Of a stretch of DNA of 51,782 nt, positions 1 through 7,922 are shown piece by piece. A model generated the notes under the pieces. That model saw only the letters and a list, made by a program, of their open reading frames with translations. It made no database searches and had not been told where the DNA came from. The DNA is from Alectryocaccobium sp964389285 (GTDB taxonomy: Bacteria; Bacillota; Clostridia; Lachnospirales; Lachnospiraceae), in assembly GCA_964389285.1 (NCBI GenBank), contig CAYMCZ010000013.1, forward strand, positions 1 through 51,782, read 5' to 3'. The first letter of the stretch is position 1; the number at the start of each line of letters is the position of its first letter. The translations under genes were made by a program, and so were the position numbers.

Positions 1-53
1 GGCGGCACCAAACTTTTTAATTATTCACTGTCCACTTGACGGGTTGCACACCA
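1..53. repeat. Terminal inverted repeat, left copy
   Basis: These 53 bases are the exact reverse complement of 51728-51780. The match starts at the first base of the window and stops after position 53. No coding potential is evident. The likeliest reading is a dispersed repeat or insertion-sequence end at which the contig assembly stopped. Insertion-sequence family not recognised. Confidence 0.9.
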
Positions 54-93
54 TTTTTCACGACAACCCTATTGTTGTTATTTCCGCAACCTT

Positions 94-627
94 TTATCTG
101 ATGATATAAGCCGCCACTATTTCGCCGGAATATACCGTGTGAAAGTCCCTGTTTGCCAGAGGATAGGTCTCCGGCACATCCTGAGGATACGTCAGTTTTT
201 TTATGTCGTCCGGAATGGCATTGGGATCCTGTTTTTGCGAATACCGTACCCGGCACTCCAGCGTCAGCGGATATTCTTTTATTCCGGGAGTATTTATCAC
301 CTCCGGCTCTGCAAGCGTAAGCGAGGCTTCTTTGACTTTGTCGATATCCCGGCCCGACTGCAGGCCGCAGACTTTATTTATCAGCTCCGAGGGCCCGGAC
401 AGCGGAGCGCTTATCGTAAATTCGCCCGTCTTGTCTATCATGGCTTTGGTATAGCGGCCTTCTCTTACATAGACCGTAAACGCGGGTTTTCTCCATACGA
501 TTCCGATAAGGCCCCAGCCTATAACCATGGTATTGAACTTATCTCCGTTTGTATTTAATAGAATTCCGGCAGGCAGCGCTTCGATGATATGCTTGGCGTA
601 GTCTCTGTAATCGATCTTCTCTTTCAT
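94..627 (-). CDS. Flavin reductase family protein (FMN-binding split barrel)
   Basis: The 177-residue protein resembles the flavin reductase-like domain family, small cytosolic FMN-binding split-barrel proteins that reduce flavin with NAD(P)H or act as flavin-binding partners. The N-terminal stretch running from the DYRDYAKHI segment through NTMVIGWG and the KPAFTVYVREGRYT segment is typical of the family, where it forms the flavin pocket. Length is normal for a single-domain member. The ATG at 627 follows a GGGAGG ribosome binding site by about nine bases. It is the first gene inside the left terminal repeat and is read toward that repeat. The physiological substrate cannot be told from the sequence. 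Confidence 0.85.
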   Translation of the reverse strand: MKEKIDYRDYAKHIIEALPAGILLNTNGDKFNTMVIGWGLIGIVWRKPAFTVYVREGRYTKAMIDKTGEFTISAPLSGPSELINKVCGLQSGRDIDKVKEASLTLAEPEVINTPGIKEYPLTLECRVRYSQKQDPNAIPDDIKKLTYPQDVPETYPLANRDFHTVYSGEIVAAYIIR

Positions 628-664
628 TTAAAAATACCTCCCGTTAAAAAGATCAATAAAATTT

Positions 665-1522
665 TCAGTCCAGCGGCTTTGTCCGCAAAGGGCACTCAGA
701 GATCAAAATCCTGTCCACGAGATGCCGGCAGCCGTTGTCGCCCAGATAATCTTTCAGGATCGACGTCGACTGTTTTGTCTCCGGCCCCGTTCTGATGCTG
801 ACTATCAGCTCCCTGTGATTTATTCCCGCTACTTCGCACATTTTTCGGATATCCAGCGGATAGTATTTTTTTATTCGATCCTGACTGACATGATACAGCG
901 GCTCTATATTAAAATAATCCACGCCGTGAGGCGAAAGCACCAGGCGAACCTCCTCCTCGCTTCTGAAAGAGGGATGTTTGTAGGCGGCGGAATATGACCA
1001 CGCCTGACGCATAAGCTCAGAAAAGCTTTTTCCGAAAAGTTCCCAGTTGTCCTGTAAATCTTCTCCGACTTCGTCGTATTCGTGCAGCAGGGCGACAAAC
1101 TTTTCCACAAGCCTGCGCTCTTTTACATCTTTTGTGTATTTTACCTTGTTTAACGAAAGCGGGCCGCCCGTCATTTTTTTTAACAGTTTTTCATCAAATC
1201 CGATGCATACTCCCTTTCCGCGGTTGCCGTATCTTTCCCACTGCGCCGCGTCATCACCGTATTCGGAAAAACAGGCGGCGTAGGCCGAGTATCCGAAAAC
1301 ATTTTCGGTCTCGTTCCGAAACATTTCGGTGACATAGCCGCTGAGGCCTCTTTTGCCGTCAATGTTTAACTGCTCGATTATTTCTTTGCATAAGGTGTCC
1401 ATGAAATACTTCATTTCGGAAGCATCGTTCATGTTAAGCACATTGTTGAGCCGCAGTTCGTTTCCAACGATAATGCCGTTAAAGGCCATATAGTTTGTAT
1501 AATGATATAAAATACCGTTCAT
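665..1522 (-). CDS. DUF2971 domain-containing protein
   Basis: The 285-residue protein opens with LYHYTN, and the segment LNNVLNMNDASEMKYF follows; this is the hallmark start of the DUF2971 family. The middle contains YAACFSEYGDDAAQWERYG and GVCIGFDE, also conserved in the family. No signal peptide or membrane segment is seen, so it should be cytosolic. Biochemical function is unknown; DUF2971 proteins are scattered accessory genes and some occur near defence islands. It lies 9 bp downstream of the DUF2284 gene on the same strand and may be co-transcribed with it and trmB. Confidence 0.75.
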   Translation of the reverse strand: MNGILYHYTNYMAFNGIIVGNELRLNNVLNMNDASEMKYFMDTLCKEIIEQLNIDGKRGLSGYVTEMFRNETENVFGYSAYAACFSEYGDDAAQWERYGNRGKGVCIGFDEKLLKKMTGGPLSLNKVKYTKDVKERRLVEKFVALLHEYDEVGEDLQDNWELFGKSFSELMRQAWSYSAAYKHPSFRSEEEVRLVLSPHGVDYFNIEPLYHVSQDRIKKYYPLDIRKMCEVAGINHRELIVSIRTGPETKQSTSILKDYLGDNGCRHLVDRILISECPLRTKPLD

Positions 1523-1531
1523 ATCCCGTCC

Positions 1532-2077
1532 TCAATACAGAAAAGCGCTTAAGAAGCTGGCCTGATATTTTTCCCACGAAAGAGGGATTCCGGCCTCCTT
1601 TGCCATCTTCATAACATCTATACAGTATCCGGAAAGACTTACTCCTCTTTTTTCTTCGTTTTTGCAGGGCTCGCCCTTTTCCAAAGCACATTCCCCGCAC
1701 AAAATACACTGCCCCGCCGGTATGCGAAGCCCGTCATTCGGAAGGTTTTCTTTATTTATTTCCTCATCCAAAAAAGCGTGCATCCTGATATCATGTTCTT
1801 TTTTAAATTCAAGCATGGCATTTTTATCGAAAGGATCGATACCTGTCCTGTGCGTGGAAAGGATGAGAGCGTTTTTATATCCGAGAGCTCTTTTTTTCAG
1901 TTCTTCGGGCGAGCCGCAAAGCGGCGGACATGAATACATCTTTCCGTATTTCCCGCAGTCGTTTTTTTCGCAGTATTTTCTGAAACCGGAATCAAACACC
2001 AGGGAAGAAACCGGTATTTCGGATGCGTAAGTAAATCCGTGTTTCTTTGCCGCGCTAATCAGTTCTTCTTTATTCAT
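1532..2077 (-). CDS. DUF2284 domain-containing putative metal-binding protein
   Basis: The 181-residue protein is cysteine-rich: cysteines in KYCEKNDCGKYGKMYSCPPLCG near the N-terminus (about residues 34-55) and in CILCGECALEKGEPC near residues 122-137, with a last cysteine in SGYCIDV. This pattern is that of DUF2284, a family predicted to bind metal or iron-sulfur clusters, often found in anaerobes. No membrane segment is seen. The start overlaps the end of trmB by 4 bases (ATGA), which suggests translational coupling. The specific role is unknown. Confidence 0.75.
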   Translation of the reverse strand: MNKEELISAAKKHGFTYASEIPVSSLVFDSGFRKYCEKNDCGKYGKMYSCPPLCGSPEELKKRALGYKNALILSTHRTGIDPFDKNAMLEFKKEHDIRMHAFLDEEINKENLPNDGLRIPAGQCILCGECALEKGEPCKNEEKRGVSLSGYCIDVMKMAKEAGIPLSWEKYQASFLSAFLY

Positions 2078-2754
2078 GTTTCAATTCCTCTGTTTTCAGC
2101 GTTGTTTTTAATGATCATTTTGCATATCGGCACGCCTTGTGCGGCAAACCTTTCTTCGTATTCCGTCATTATGTTGCCTTCGTTCATGACCTTATCCTTG
2201 TGAAGCTCTGTCGTGAATCCGCATATTTCCCAGCCGGCGGCCTTTGCCTGCGCAAGCGAAAAATCAAACAGATCGGCATTGTCCGTTTTGAATTCCACTT
2301 CGCCGCCTTTCGGCATCACCGCTTCGTATCTTTTCAGAAACCGGACCGACGTAAGCCTGCGTTTGGCGTGACGTGCCTTGGGCCAGGGATCCGAAAAATT
2401 CAGATATATCTTTTTCACTTCACCCGGCGCAAATGCCTCGGACAGGTGCCTTGCGTCCATCCTGACAAAGAAAAAGTTTCCGCGGTTTTCGCCGAGCCTT
2501 TCCAGTTCTTCGGCGCGGGAGAGCGCCCTTATCATCACGGAACTGTACATCTCTATGCCGAGATAGTTTATATCCGCATTTTGCCGGGCCAGATTCATCA
2601 GAAACCTGCCCTTTCCCATTCCTATTTCCAAATGTATCGGATTGTCATTGCCGAAACATTCGTGCCATTTCCCCTTAAAGCGCTCGGGCTGCGTAATGCA
2701 GAATCTGCTGTTTTCTATTGCTTCCTCCGCGCCGGGGACGTTTCGTAATCTCAT
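2074..2754 (-). CDS. trmB: tRNA (guanine-N7-)-methyltransferase TrmB
   Basis: This SAM-dependent enzyme makes m7G46 in the variable loop of tRNAs. The 226-residue protein shows the SAM-binding motif LEIGMGKGRFL at about residues 42-52 and the TrmB signature NFSDPWPKARHAKRR in the middle. The C-terminal part carries TEYEERF, close to the conserved family ending. Length is normal for the bacterial family. The ATG at 2754 opens a conventional N-terminus (MRLRNVPGAEEAI). It overlaps the following DUF2284 gene by 4 bases and lies directly after a REP-like repeat. Confidence 0.95.
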   Translation of the reverse strand: MRLRNVPGAEEAIENSRFCITQPERFKGKWHECFGNDNPIHLEIGMGKGRFLMNLARQNADINYLGIEMYSSVMIRALSRAEELERLGENRGNFFFVRMDARHLSEAFAPGEVKKIYLNFSDPWPKARHAKRRLTSVRFLKRYEAVMPKGGEVEFKTDNADLFDFSLAQAKAAGWEICGFTTELHKDKVMNEGNIMTEYEERFAAQGVPICKMIIKNNAENRGIET

Positions 2755-2834
2755 GTATTTTTACCTGTCTGTGTAAGTGTTTTCTCCGTATTGAACGCGC
2801 ACGCACCGCGGAGCAGAGCTCTCGCGCACCGCGC

Positions 2835-2943
2835 ACGGGATGACATGCGGTGTGCTTTTCTGTCATCCTGAGCGAAGCGTAAGCGGAGTCGAAGGATCCC
2901 TTTCGGTTCGTGCCTGAATCCCTCGACTGCGCTCGGGATGACA
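2835..2943. repeat. REP-like inverted repeat between trmB and the PHP-ATPase gene
   Basis: Two arms face each other. One begins GTCATCCTGAGCGAAGCG at 2862 and runs to about 2900 (GTCGAAGGATCC). The other is AATCCCTCGACTGCGCTC near 2917 and ends GGGATGACA at 2943. A third partial copy of GGGATGACA lies at 2837-2845. The arms can pair as an imperfect hairpin. Sequences of the GTCATCCTGAGCGAAG type are well-known dispersed palindromic elements in many bacteria. It directly follows the stop codon of the PHP-ATPase gene and may serve as its transcription end. Confidence 0.75.
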
Positions 2944-5364
2944 TCACTCTATATTATATTTCTTCGCCCGCTTCACAAAAGCTTCCTCGGTACCCTCGAG
3001 CACATCGCAGATCTCGCGCCTTATTTCCTCGTTATCCACGCTTCCCTGCTTGTTTACCCGCACAAATTTGCTCCATGAATCCATGGAAATTATCATCTCG
3101 GGATCCGCGTTTGTGGTAATGTTCGCGTTATGAGTGATGACGATAAGCTGCCTCCTCTGCTTCGCTTTTTTCAGCTTTTTGATTACCTCCTCGAAAATCA
3201 CGCGGTTGTCCATACCGTCCTCGGGCTGGTCTATTATCAGCGGCGTGGTATTTGAGGACAAGACAAATGAAAACAATGCTGCGGCCATCTCGCCCGAAGA
3301 AGCCGTCGTCATCGGGAAAAAGCGTTTTACGCCGTTTGGATGATAATACATTACAAGCTCGTCTTCGGGACGGAACAGCAGCATGCGTTCAAAGCTTTCA
3401 TCATCTATCTGCCTGATAAGATGAATGAAATACGCTGAAAGATTATCGCCGGATTTGCCTCCGCCGTTGTTTTTGTCTCTTATCGAAATCAGCATTTCCT
3501 GAAAGCTTTTAAGACCGTCATTTTTTGAAAACAGGATATTTTCAAGCTGCTTAATATCCGCTTCCATGAGCGCTTCGTCGCCGTTCAATGTTTCAATGAG
3601 CATGGATTTAAACGACGAACGGCTCGCCATGGGCAGAAGTTCTATTTTGTAATTTTCGTCGTCCTCAAACACCCTGGCGATAAAGTCCTGACGCGCCTTC
3701 CTGATTTCATCGAAGCAATTTTCGTATTTTTTGAGCAGCTCCGTTTTTTGTTTTTTGATTTTTTCGATATCTTTTTCGCAGGCCGCAAACTTTTTCAAAG
3801 AAGCCCTGCGCATCTTTATCATTTCGGGGAAACGCACGCGCAGCTCTTCGGATATGCTTTCGGATTTCTCCATTTTTTCAAACCATTCAAGCTCCGCACC
3901 TGCCCTTACTCCGATCTCCAGAAATTTTTTCGCCGCATGATAACGCGCCGAAAGGCTCAAAAGCTCTTCGAGATAATATTCTTTTTTTGCCTGAAAAATG
4001 TGCATGTCGCAGATGGAGTGATCCACGCAGGCAAGAAGCGCTCCCGGCGTTTCCGTCATCTCGTTGATCTTCCGCTGCGCGAACACCTGGGCGCAGAAAA
4101 GCGCGGAGAAAAGCAGTTCGGCACGGCCCTGTATAACTTCTTTGTTTGTCACGGGATCCAGCCTGTAAAATGTATATTTCTGATCGGACATGCTCTTTAT
4201 ATCCGTAACGAGCATCCTGTATCTGCTGCCGTACAGATTATAACATATCTCAATCTCCGATTTTTCATTGAAAACTCCGTAGCTTTCGTCGCTTCTCTGT
4301 GCGTAAAAGCTTTTCTGCTGTTCAAATGTGTTTTTCAGCAGTCTGCCTGAAAGCTGCCTGTACACACCGAGCATTATCCTTACTATCGACGATTTTCCGC
4401 TGCCTTTTCCGCCTATTATGCAGTTCAGCTGGGGATGAAAAGTAAGCCTGATAGGCTTGTGCGGATTCAGCTCCGAATGTCTCACTTCCAAAGATTTCAG
4501 CCAGAAATCCGGTTCCGTCCTGGGTTCGTCTTCGCTGTCATACATCATCCTGATACGGCTTTCGCTGGTAAGCAGCGACTGCCTGATGCTTTCCAAATCA
4601 ATGACATCATCCATCTGAATCCATGTATATACGGAACCGATGCCCCAAAGGCCGTGTCTGGCGGCAACCGGGCCCTCCGGATTGTCCGAAAAAGCCAGCA
4701 TCGGGATTTTCATCTGTCTGGCGCGGTTATAGCACTTTCTCCAGCGTTCCGTGATCTGGGGCGTAGCGTCCGCACCGTATTTTTCAGCAAGCACTTTCTG
4801 TGCCGCTTCGAGATCGTTGTCATTTTCCAGTTTTCGCCATGTCGGCACGTTTGACACCTGCACGGCGTCTATGTATCCGCCCGCAAAGAGCTTTTCCAGA
4901 TTTGCGGTGTTCATGGAGCTTACGGAATTAAATTCGTCGATATGGGCGGCGATCACGATTGCGCCGCGCTTTTTGGCAATCTCGCAGACCTCGAAAACAC
5001 TCAGGCTCGTGCCGTCCGGCTCTCCCACCCGATCGCTGTCTATGTCGCACCTGTTCAGAAAATCGCGGACATTTTCGGCTTTTTTGTTCGTGTCAAACAG
5101 AATTATCATATGGATTTTGCTGGAGTCGCAGGTTATTTCAACTCCCGGAAATACGGCTATGCCGCATTTTTCGCCTTCTTCCATCACCGCGCTGATGCCG
5201 CGGTAATCGTTATGATCGGTGACCGCCACAACATTCAGCCCCTGTTCGGCGGCTCTTTCAATCCACTGCTTTGCGGTATCCGTGCTTTGCATATAACATT
5301 TGCTGCTTGCGGTATGAAGGTGAAGGTCGCATTTGTACCAGCGATTGCCTGCGTAATCATTCAT
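2944..5364 (-). CDS. PHP-domain/SMC-like ATPase (TrlF/Ppl type), possible defence protein
   Basis: The 806-residue protein fuses an N-terminal PHP phosphoesterase domain to an ABC/SMC-like ATPase. PHP metal-site motifs are DLHLHT (about 13-18), TDHND (49-53), GVEIT (74-78) and AAHIDEF (139-145). The Walker A GGKGSGKSS is near 318-326. A charged coiled-coil-like region lies around 480-560. An SSGE signature precedes Walker B LIIDQPED near 709-716, and VITHN follows. This matches proteins annotated as TrlF-family ATPases and the single-gene Ppl-type anti-phage architecture (PHP plus ATPase). Such enzymes are thought to be ATP-controlled nucleases or phosphatases in the cytosol. Here the gene stands alone beside housekeeping genes. 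Defence activity is inferred from architecture only. Confidence 0.82.
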   Translation of the reverse strand: MNDYAGNRWYKCDLHLHTASSKCYMQSTDTAKQWIERAAEQGLNVVAVTDHNDYRGISAVMEEGEKCGIAVFPGVEITCDSSKIHMIILFDTNKKAENVRDFLNRCDIDSDRVGEPDGTSLSVFEVCEIAKKRGAIVIAAHIDEFNSVSSMNTANLEKLFAGGYIDAVQVSNVPTWRKLENDNDLEAAQKVLAEKYGADATPQITERWRKCYNRARQMKIPMLAFSDNPEGPVAARHGLWGIGSVYTWIQMDDVIDLESIRQSLLTSESRIRMMYDSEDEPRTEPDFWLKSLEVRHSELNPHKPIRLTFHPQLNCIIGGKGSGKSSIVRIMLGVYRQLSGRLLKNTFEQQKSFYAQRSDESYGVFNEKSEIEICYNLYGSRYRMLVTDIKSMSDQKYTFYRLDPVTNKEVIQGRAELLFSALFCAQVFAQRKINEMTETPGALLACVDHSICDMHIFQAKKEYYLEELLSLSARYHAAKKFLEIGVRAGAELEWFEKMEKSESISEELRVRFPEMIKMRRASLKKFAACEKDIEKIKKQKTELLKKYENCFDEIRKARQDFIARVFEDDENYKIELLPMASRSSFKSMLIETLNGDEALMEADIKQLENILFSKNDGLKSFQEMLISIRDKNNGGGKSGDNLSAYFIHLIRQIDDESFERMLLFRPEDELVMYYHPNGVKRFFPMTTASSGEMAAALFSFVLSSNTTPLIIDQPEDGMDNRVIFEEVIKKLKKAKQRRQLIVITHNANITTNADPEMIISMDSWSKFVRVNKQGSVDNEEIRREICDVLEGTEEAFVKRAKKYNIE

Positions 5365-5400
5365 ATTATCTGCCTCCCGATATAGCCCGTGATGTCCGGT

Positions 5401-5943
5401 TTATAAGATATGCTCGTCTTTTATGCTGCCGTCTATGTCTTTCCAGATAAAACGGCTGCCTTCGATTAACATGTATCCGTGATAACTTCCCATCTTCGGC
5501 ATGGTCAACGAGCCGGGATTCATATAAAATACGCCGTCCCTTTCTTCGAAAAGGGGAACATGAGTGTGTCCGTATATAAGCACATCTCCTTTTTCTATCG
5601 GAAGAGGATTGTTTATATTAAAAATATGCCCGTGCGTAGCGTACATGATCCGATTCCCCAAATCGATCAGGGCGTAGTCTGCCATTATGGGAAAATCCAG
5701 CACCATCTGATCCACTTCGGCGTCACAGTTCCCGCGCACGCAGGATATGCTGTTTTTACGTTCATTCAAAAGTTCGGTAACGCTTTTCGGCTCATAGCAT
5801 CCCGGAAGCTCGTTTCTGGGACCGTGGTAAAGCACGTCTCCGAGCAGCAGTATCCTGTCGGCTCCCTCCGCGTCAAAAGCTTCGAGTGCCCGCCTGCAAT
5901 AATACGCCGATCCGTGCAGATCAGATAAAACAAACCATTTCAT
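5401..5943 (-). CDS. YfcE-family metallophosphodiesterase
   Basis: The 180-residue calcineurin-like phosphoesterase has the full family motif set: SDLHG near the start, GDVLYHGPRNELP, RGNCDAEVD, THGH and YGHTHVP. These residues bind two metal ions, and YfcE enzymes hydrolyse phosphodiesters in vitro; the natural substrate is not settled. The start chosen is the ATG at 5943, because AAAGGA precedes it by about seven bases and the protein then begins MKWFVLSDLHGS as in the family. A longer frame to 5994 adds 17 residues without homology. Confidence 0.9.
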   Translation of the reverse strand: MKWFVLSDLHGSAYYCRRALEAFDAEGADRILLLGDVLYHGPRNELPGCYEPKSVTELLNERKNSISCVRGNCDAEVDQMVLDFPIMADYALIDLGNRIMYATHGHIFNINNPLPIEKGDVLIYGHTHVPLFEERDGVFYMNPGSLTMPKMGSYHGYMLIEGSRFIWKDIDGSIKDEHIL

Positions 5944-6128
5944 AAATAATCCTTTCCGTGTCCGCGGACTGAAAATGTTTTTAACACGCGGCAAACAACT
6001 CTATAACTGATTATAAATGTTCCGGGAATAATTACAAGCCCGAAGAACCTCAAAACATTTGCAAATATTGCTTTTTATCTTTCCGGAACGTGTTATACTT
6101 ATTCATAATACCATAAAAGGAGATCCTC

Positions 6129-6620
6129 ATGTCAAAATACTGTCCGGACTGCGGAACAAAGCTTATCGAAAAAGACGACGGTCCCGAAATCGGCGTTCCT
6201 TTTTGCCAAAGCTGCGGCAAGCACATTTTCCCGCTGTATAACATGGCCGTAAGCATCATAACCATAGACGAAAAAACCGGCCGGATTCTTTTAATCCGCC
6301 AGTACGGCAAACCTTATTATATACTTGTCGCGGGATATATCAATAAAGGAGAATCGGCCGAGGAGGCCGTCGTCAGGGAACTGAAAGAAGAAACCGCTCT
6401 GAACGTCACGAGGCTGCATTTCAACAGAACCCGCTTTTTTGAGCCCTCAAATACCCTGATGTGCAACTTTACGGCTTATGTGGACAATGCCGACGGGATC
6501 AGGCTGAATGACGAGGTGGATTCATTTGCCTGGTTTTCACCCGAAGAGGTCGAGGAAAATATGAAGCCCTCCACGCTGGCGGCCAAATTCGTAAGCGCCT
6601 ATCTGAAAGACAGAATGTGA
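6129..6620 (+). CDS. NUDIX hydrolase with N-terminal zinc ribbon
   Basis: The 163-residue protein starts with a zinc ribbon (CPDCG at about 5-9 and CQSCG at about 29-33), followed by a NUDIX domain. The NUDIX box is GYINKGESAEEAVVRELKEE followed by TALN, giving the G-x5-E-x7-REUxEE core. The layout resembles bacterial NudC-type NADH pyrophosphatases without their N-terminal domain, so a dinucleotide pyrophosphate such as NAD(H) or capped RNA is a possible substrate. AAGGAG lies seven bases before the ATG. It is the only plus-strand gene of this stretch and converges with the double-cubane reductase gene. Confidence 0.88.
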   Translation: MSKYCPDCGTKLIEKDDGPEIGVPFCQSCGKHIFPLYNMAVSIITIDEKTGRILLIRQYGKPYYILVAGYINKGESAEEAVVRELKEETALNVTRLHFNRTRFFEPSNTLMCNFTAYVDNADGIRLNDEVDSFAWFSPEEVEENMKPSTLAAKFVSAYLKDRM

Positions 6621-6662
6621 ACGTGCGTATGCGCGCAACGGGAGCGTTAAGTTCAAAAACAG

Positions 6663-6714
6663 CGAAGAGTGTCCCGCAACGGATATACATCTCACCGTTA
6701 GGGGACACTCTTCG
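6663..6714. terminator. Bidirectional hairpin terminator
   Basis: The arms CGAAGAGTGTCCC at 6663 and GGGGACACTCTTCG ending at 6714 pair almost perfectly, with a second short block AACGG/CCGTT inside. It lies between two convergent genes. On the minus strand the stem is followed by CTGTTTTTG, giving a usable U-tract. Confidence 0.85.
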
Positions 6715-6717
6715 GTA

Positions 6718-7857
6718 TTACAGCATCTCGATAAAGGCAGCTATACGGGTGGTAAGCTGCCCGATATCGGAGGCGGAATAATCCGTTTCAAGAGCCATGT
6801 ACGGAATTCCTTTGCTTTCCACGAATTTTTTCACGGCTCTTGTCTCGATAGCGTACGTATGACAGGCCGAAAGATCCATTTCTACCACGGCATCGGCTCT
6901 GTATTCGTCTATCATTCTTCCGAGAAGCTCAAAGCGTCTGTTGTTCGGACTCATGACAGAGCATCCGATATTCATGTATTTTCGGGCCAGGGCTTCATAT
7001 ACATCGTCAATCGTCTCGTCCACGTTTTCTTCCCTGGCCTTCGCGCCGGTGCAGTTTTCAAATCCGACTACAACTCCGCCGTTTTCTTCTATAAGTCTTA
7101 CTATCTTAAGAGTCGCGCCGCCCATGGGACAACCGGTAATAAGAATGCGCTTTTTCCCGGAAACCGGAGCTCCTTCGTTTATGATCTTTTCGGAAAGGGC
7201 ATCCATCTGCGCGGGGATGGCCTCTTTATCGAACTCAAACGAAGTTCCGACGAGCACGTTTAACAGATCAAGCCCGTTCATCGGCGCGGGATCGGCTTTC
7301 ATTACGCCGTAGAGCCTTTTTATGGCGGAGCGTTCCCCGTTCATGATTCTGATGCCGCGGCGTATGTCGTTTTCGGTTATGGTGACGCCGAACATATCCT
7401 CCAGAGCTTCCTTCATGCGTATGATCTCCGAACGGTAAAACGCAACGCCTTCTTCCGATACTCTGTTGGGCAGCTCCATTATATGCACGGGTTTAAATTC
7501 AGCCATATATTCATACATTTTCTTTTTTCCGTCGCAGGTCGTCTCTCCCACTATCAGATCCGAAAAATAAAAGAACGGGCATTTATCCGTTTTGCCGAAA
7601 CCGTAACTGGCTTTTATCAGAGGGCAAAGGTTTTTAGGAAGATCCGCCTCCGCGGCGGGTATTGTCTCATCTGACGTAGAGCAAAGCGACACCACGGACG
7701 CATTCATGGCCACCGCAAGCTCCTTTGGGAAAAACGTACAGAAAATCCCTATAACGGGTATATTCCTATCTTTGATGTTCTTTACTTTTAAAAAAGCGTT
7801 TCTGCGGCTTTCCGCGAAATCATCAAAAATCTCCGGCAGGTCTTTTTTAAGCTCCAT
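6718..7857 (-). CDS. Double-cubane-cluster anaerobic reductase (HgdB-like)
   Basis: The 379-residue protein belongs to the 2-hydroxyacyl-CoA dehydratase/BadDE-like superfamily. It looks closest to double-cubane-cluster proteins: early cysteines at about 40, 59, 78, 93 and 108 (NLCPL, DKCPFFYFSD, ETTCDGKKK) and later ones in TGCPMGG, FENCTGA, IGCSVM and SACHTYA. In this superfamily ATP hydrolysis by an ASKHA partner drives low-potential electron transfer to an iron-sulfur cluster. No separate ASKHA activator is adjacent. The only ASKHA protein nearby is the RACo-type gene 65 bp upstream. It probably ends the corrinoid operon, since a strong terminator follows. The substrate is unknown. Confidence 0.8.
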   Translation of the reverse strand: MELKKDLPEIFDDFAESRRNAFLKVKNIKDRNIPVIGIFCTFFPKELAVAMNASVVSLCSTSDETIPAAEADLPKNLCPLIKASYGFGKTDKCPFFYFSDLIVGETTCDGKKKMYEYMAEFKPVHIMELPNRVSEEGVAFYRSEIIRMKEALEDMFGVTITENDIRRGIRIMNGERSAIKRLYGVMKADPAPMNGLDLLNVLVGTSFEFDKEAIPAQMDALSEKIINEGAPVSGKKRILITGCPMGGATLKIVRLIEENGGVVVGFENCTGAKAREENVDETIDDVYEALARKYMNIGCSVMSPNNRRFELLGRMIDEYRADAVVEMDLSACHTYAIETRAVKKFVESKGIPYMALETDYSASDIGQLTTRIAAFIEML

Positions 7858-7922
7858 AAATCAACTCCTTGTTATAGTGTCTTTTTTTAACTTGTATTCA
7901 GCTTTCAGGCAACGCAGAGTCT

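Noticed and set aside
2675..2947. Small minus-strand frame across the trmB upstream region
   Set aside because: It translates the REP-like repeat and part of trmB and has no ribosome binding site.
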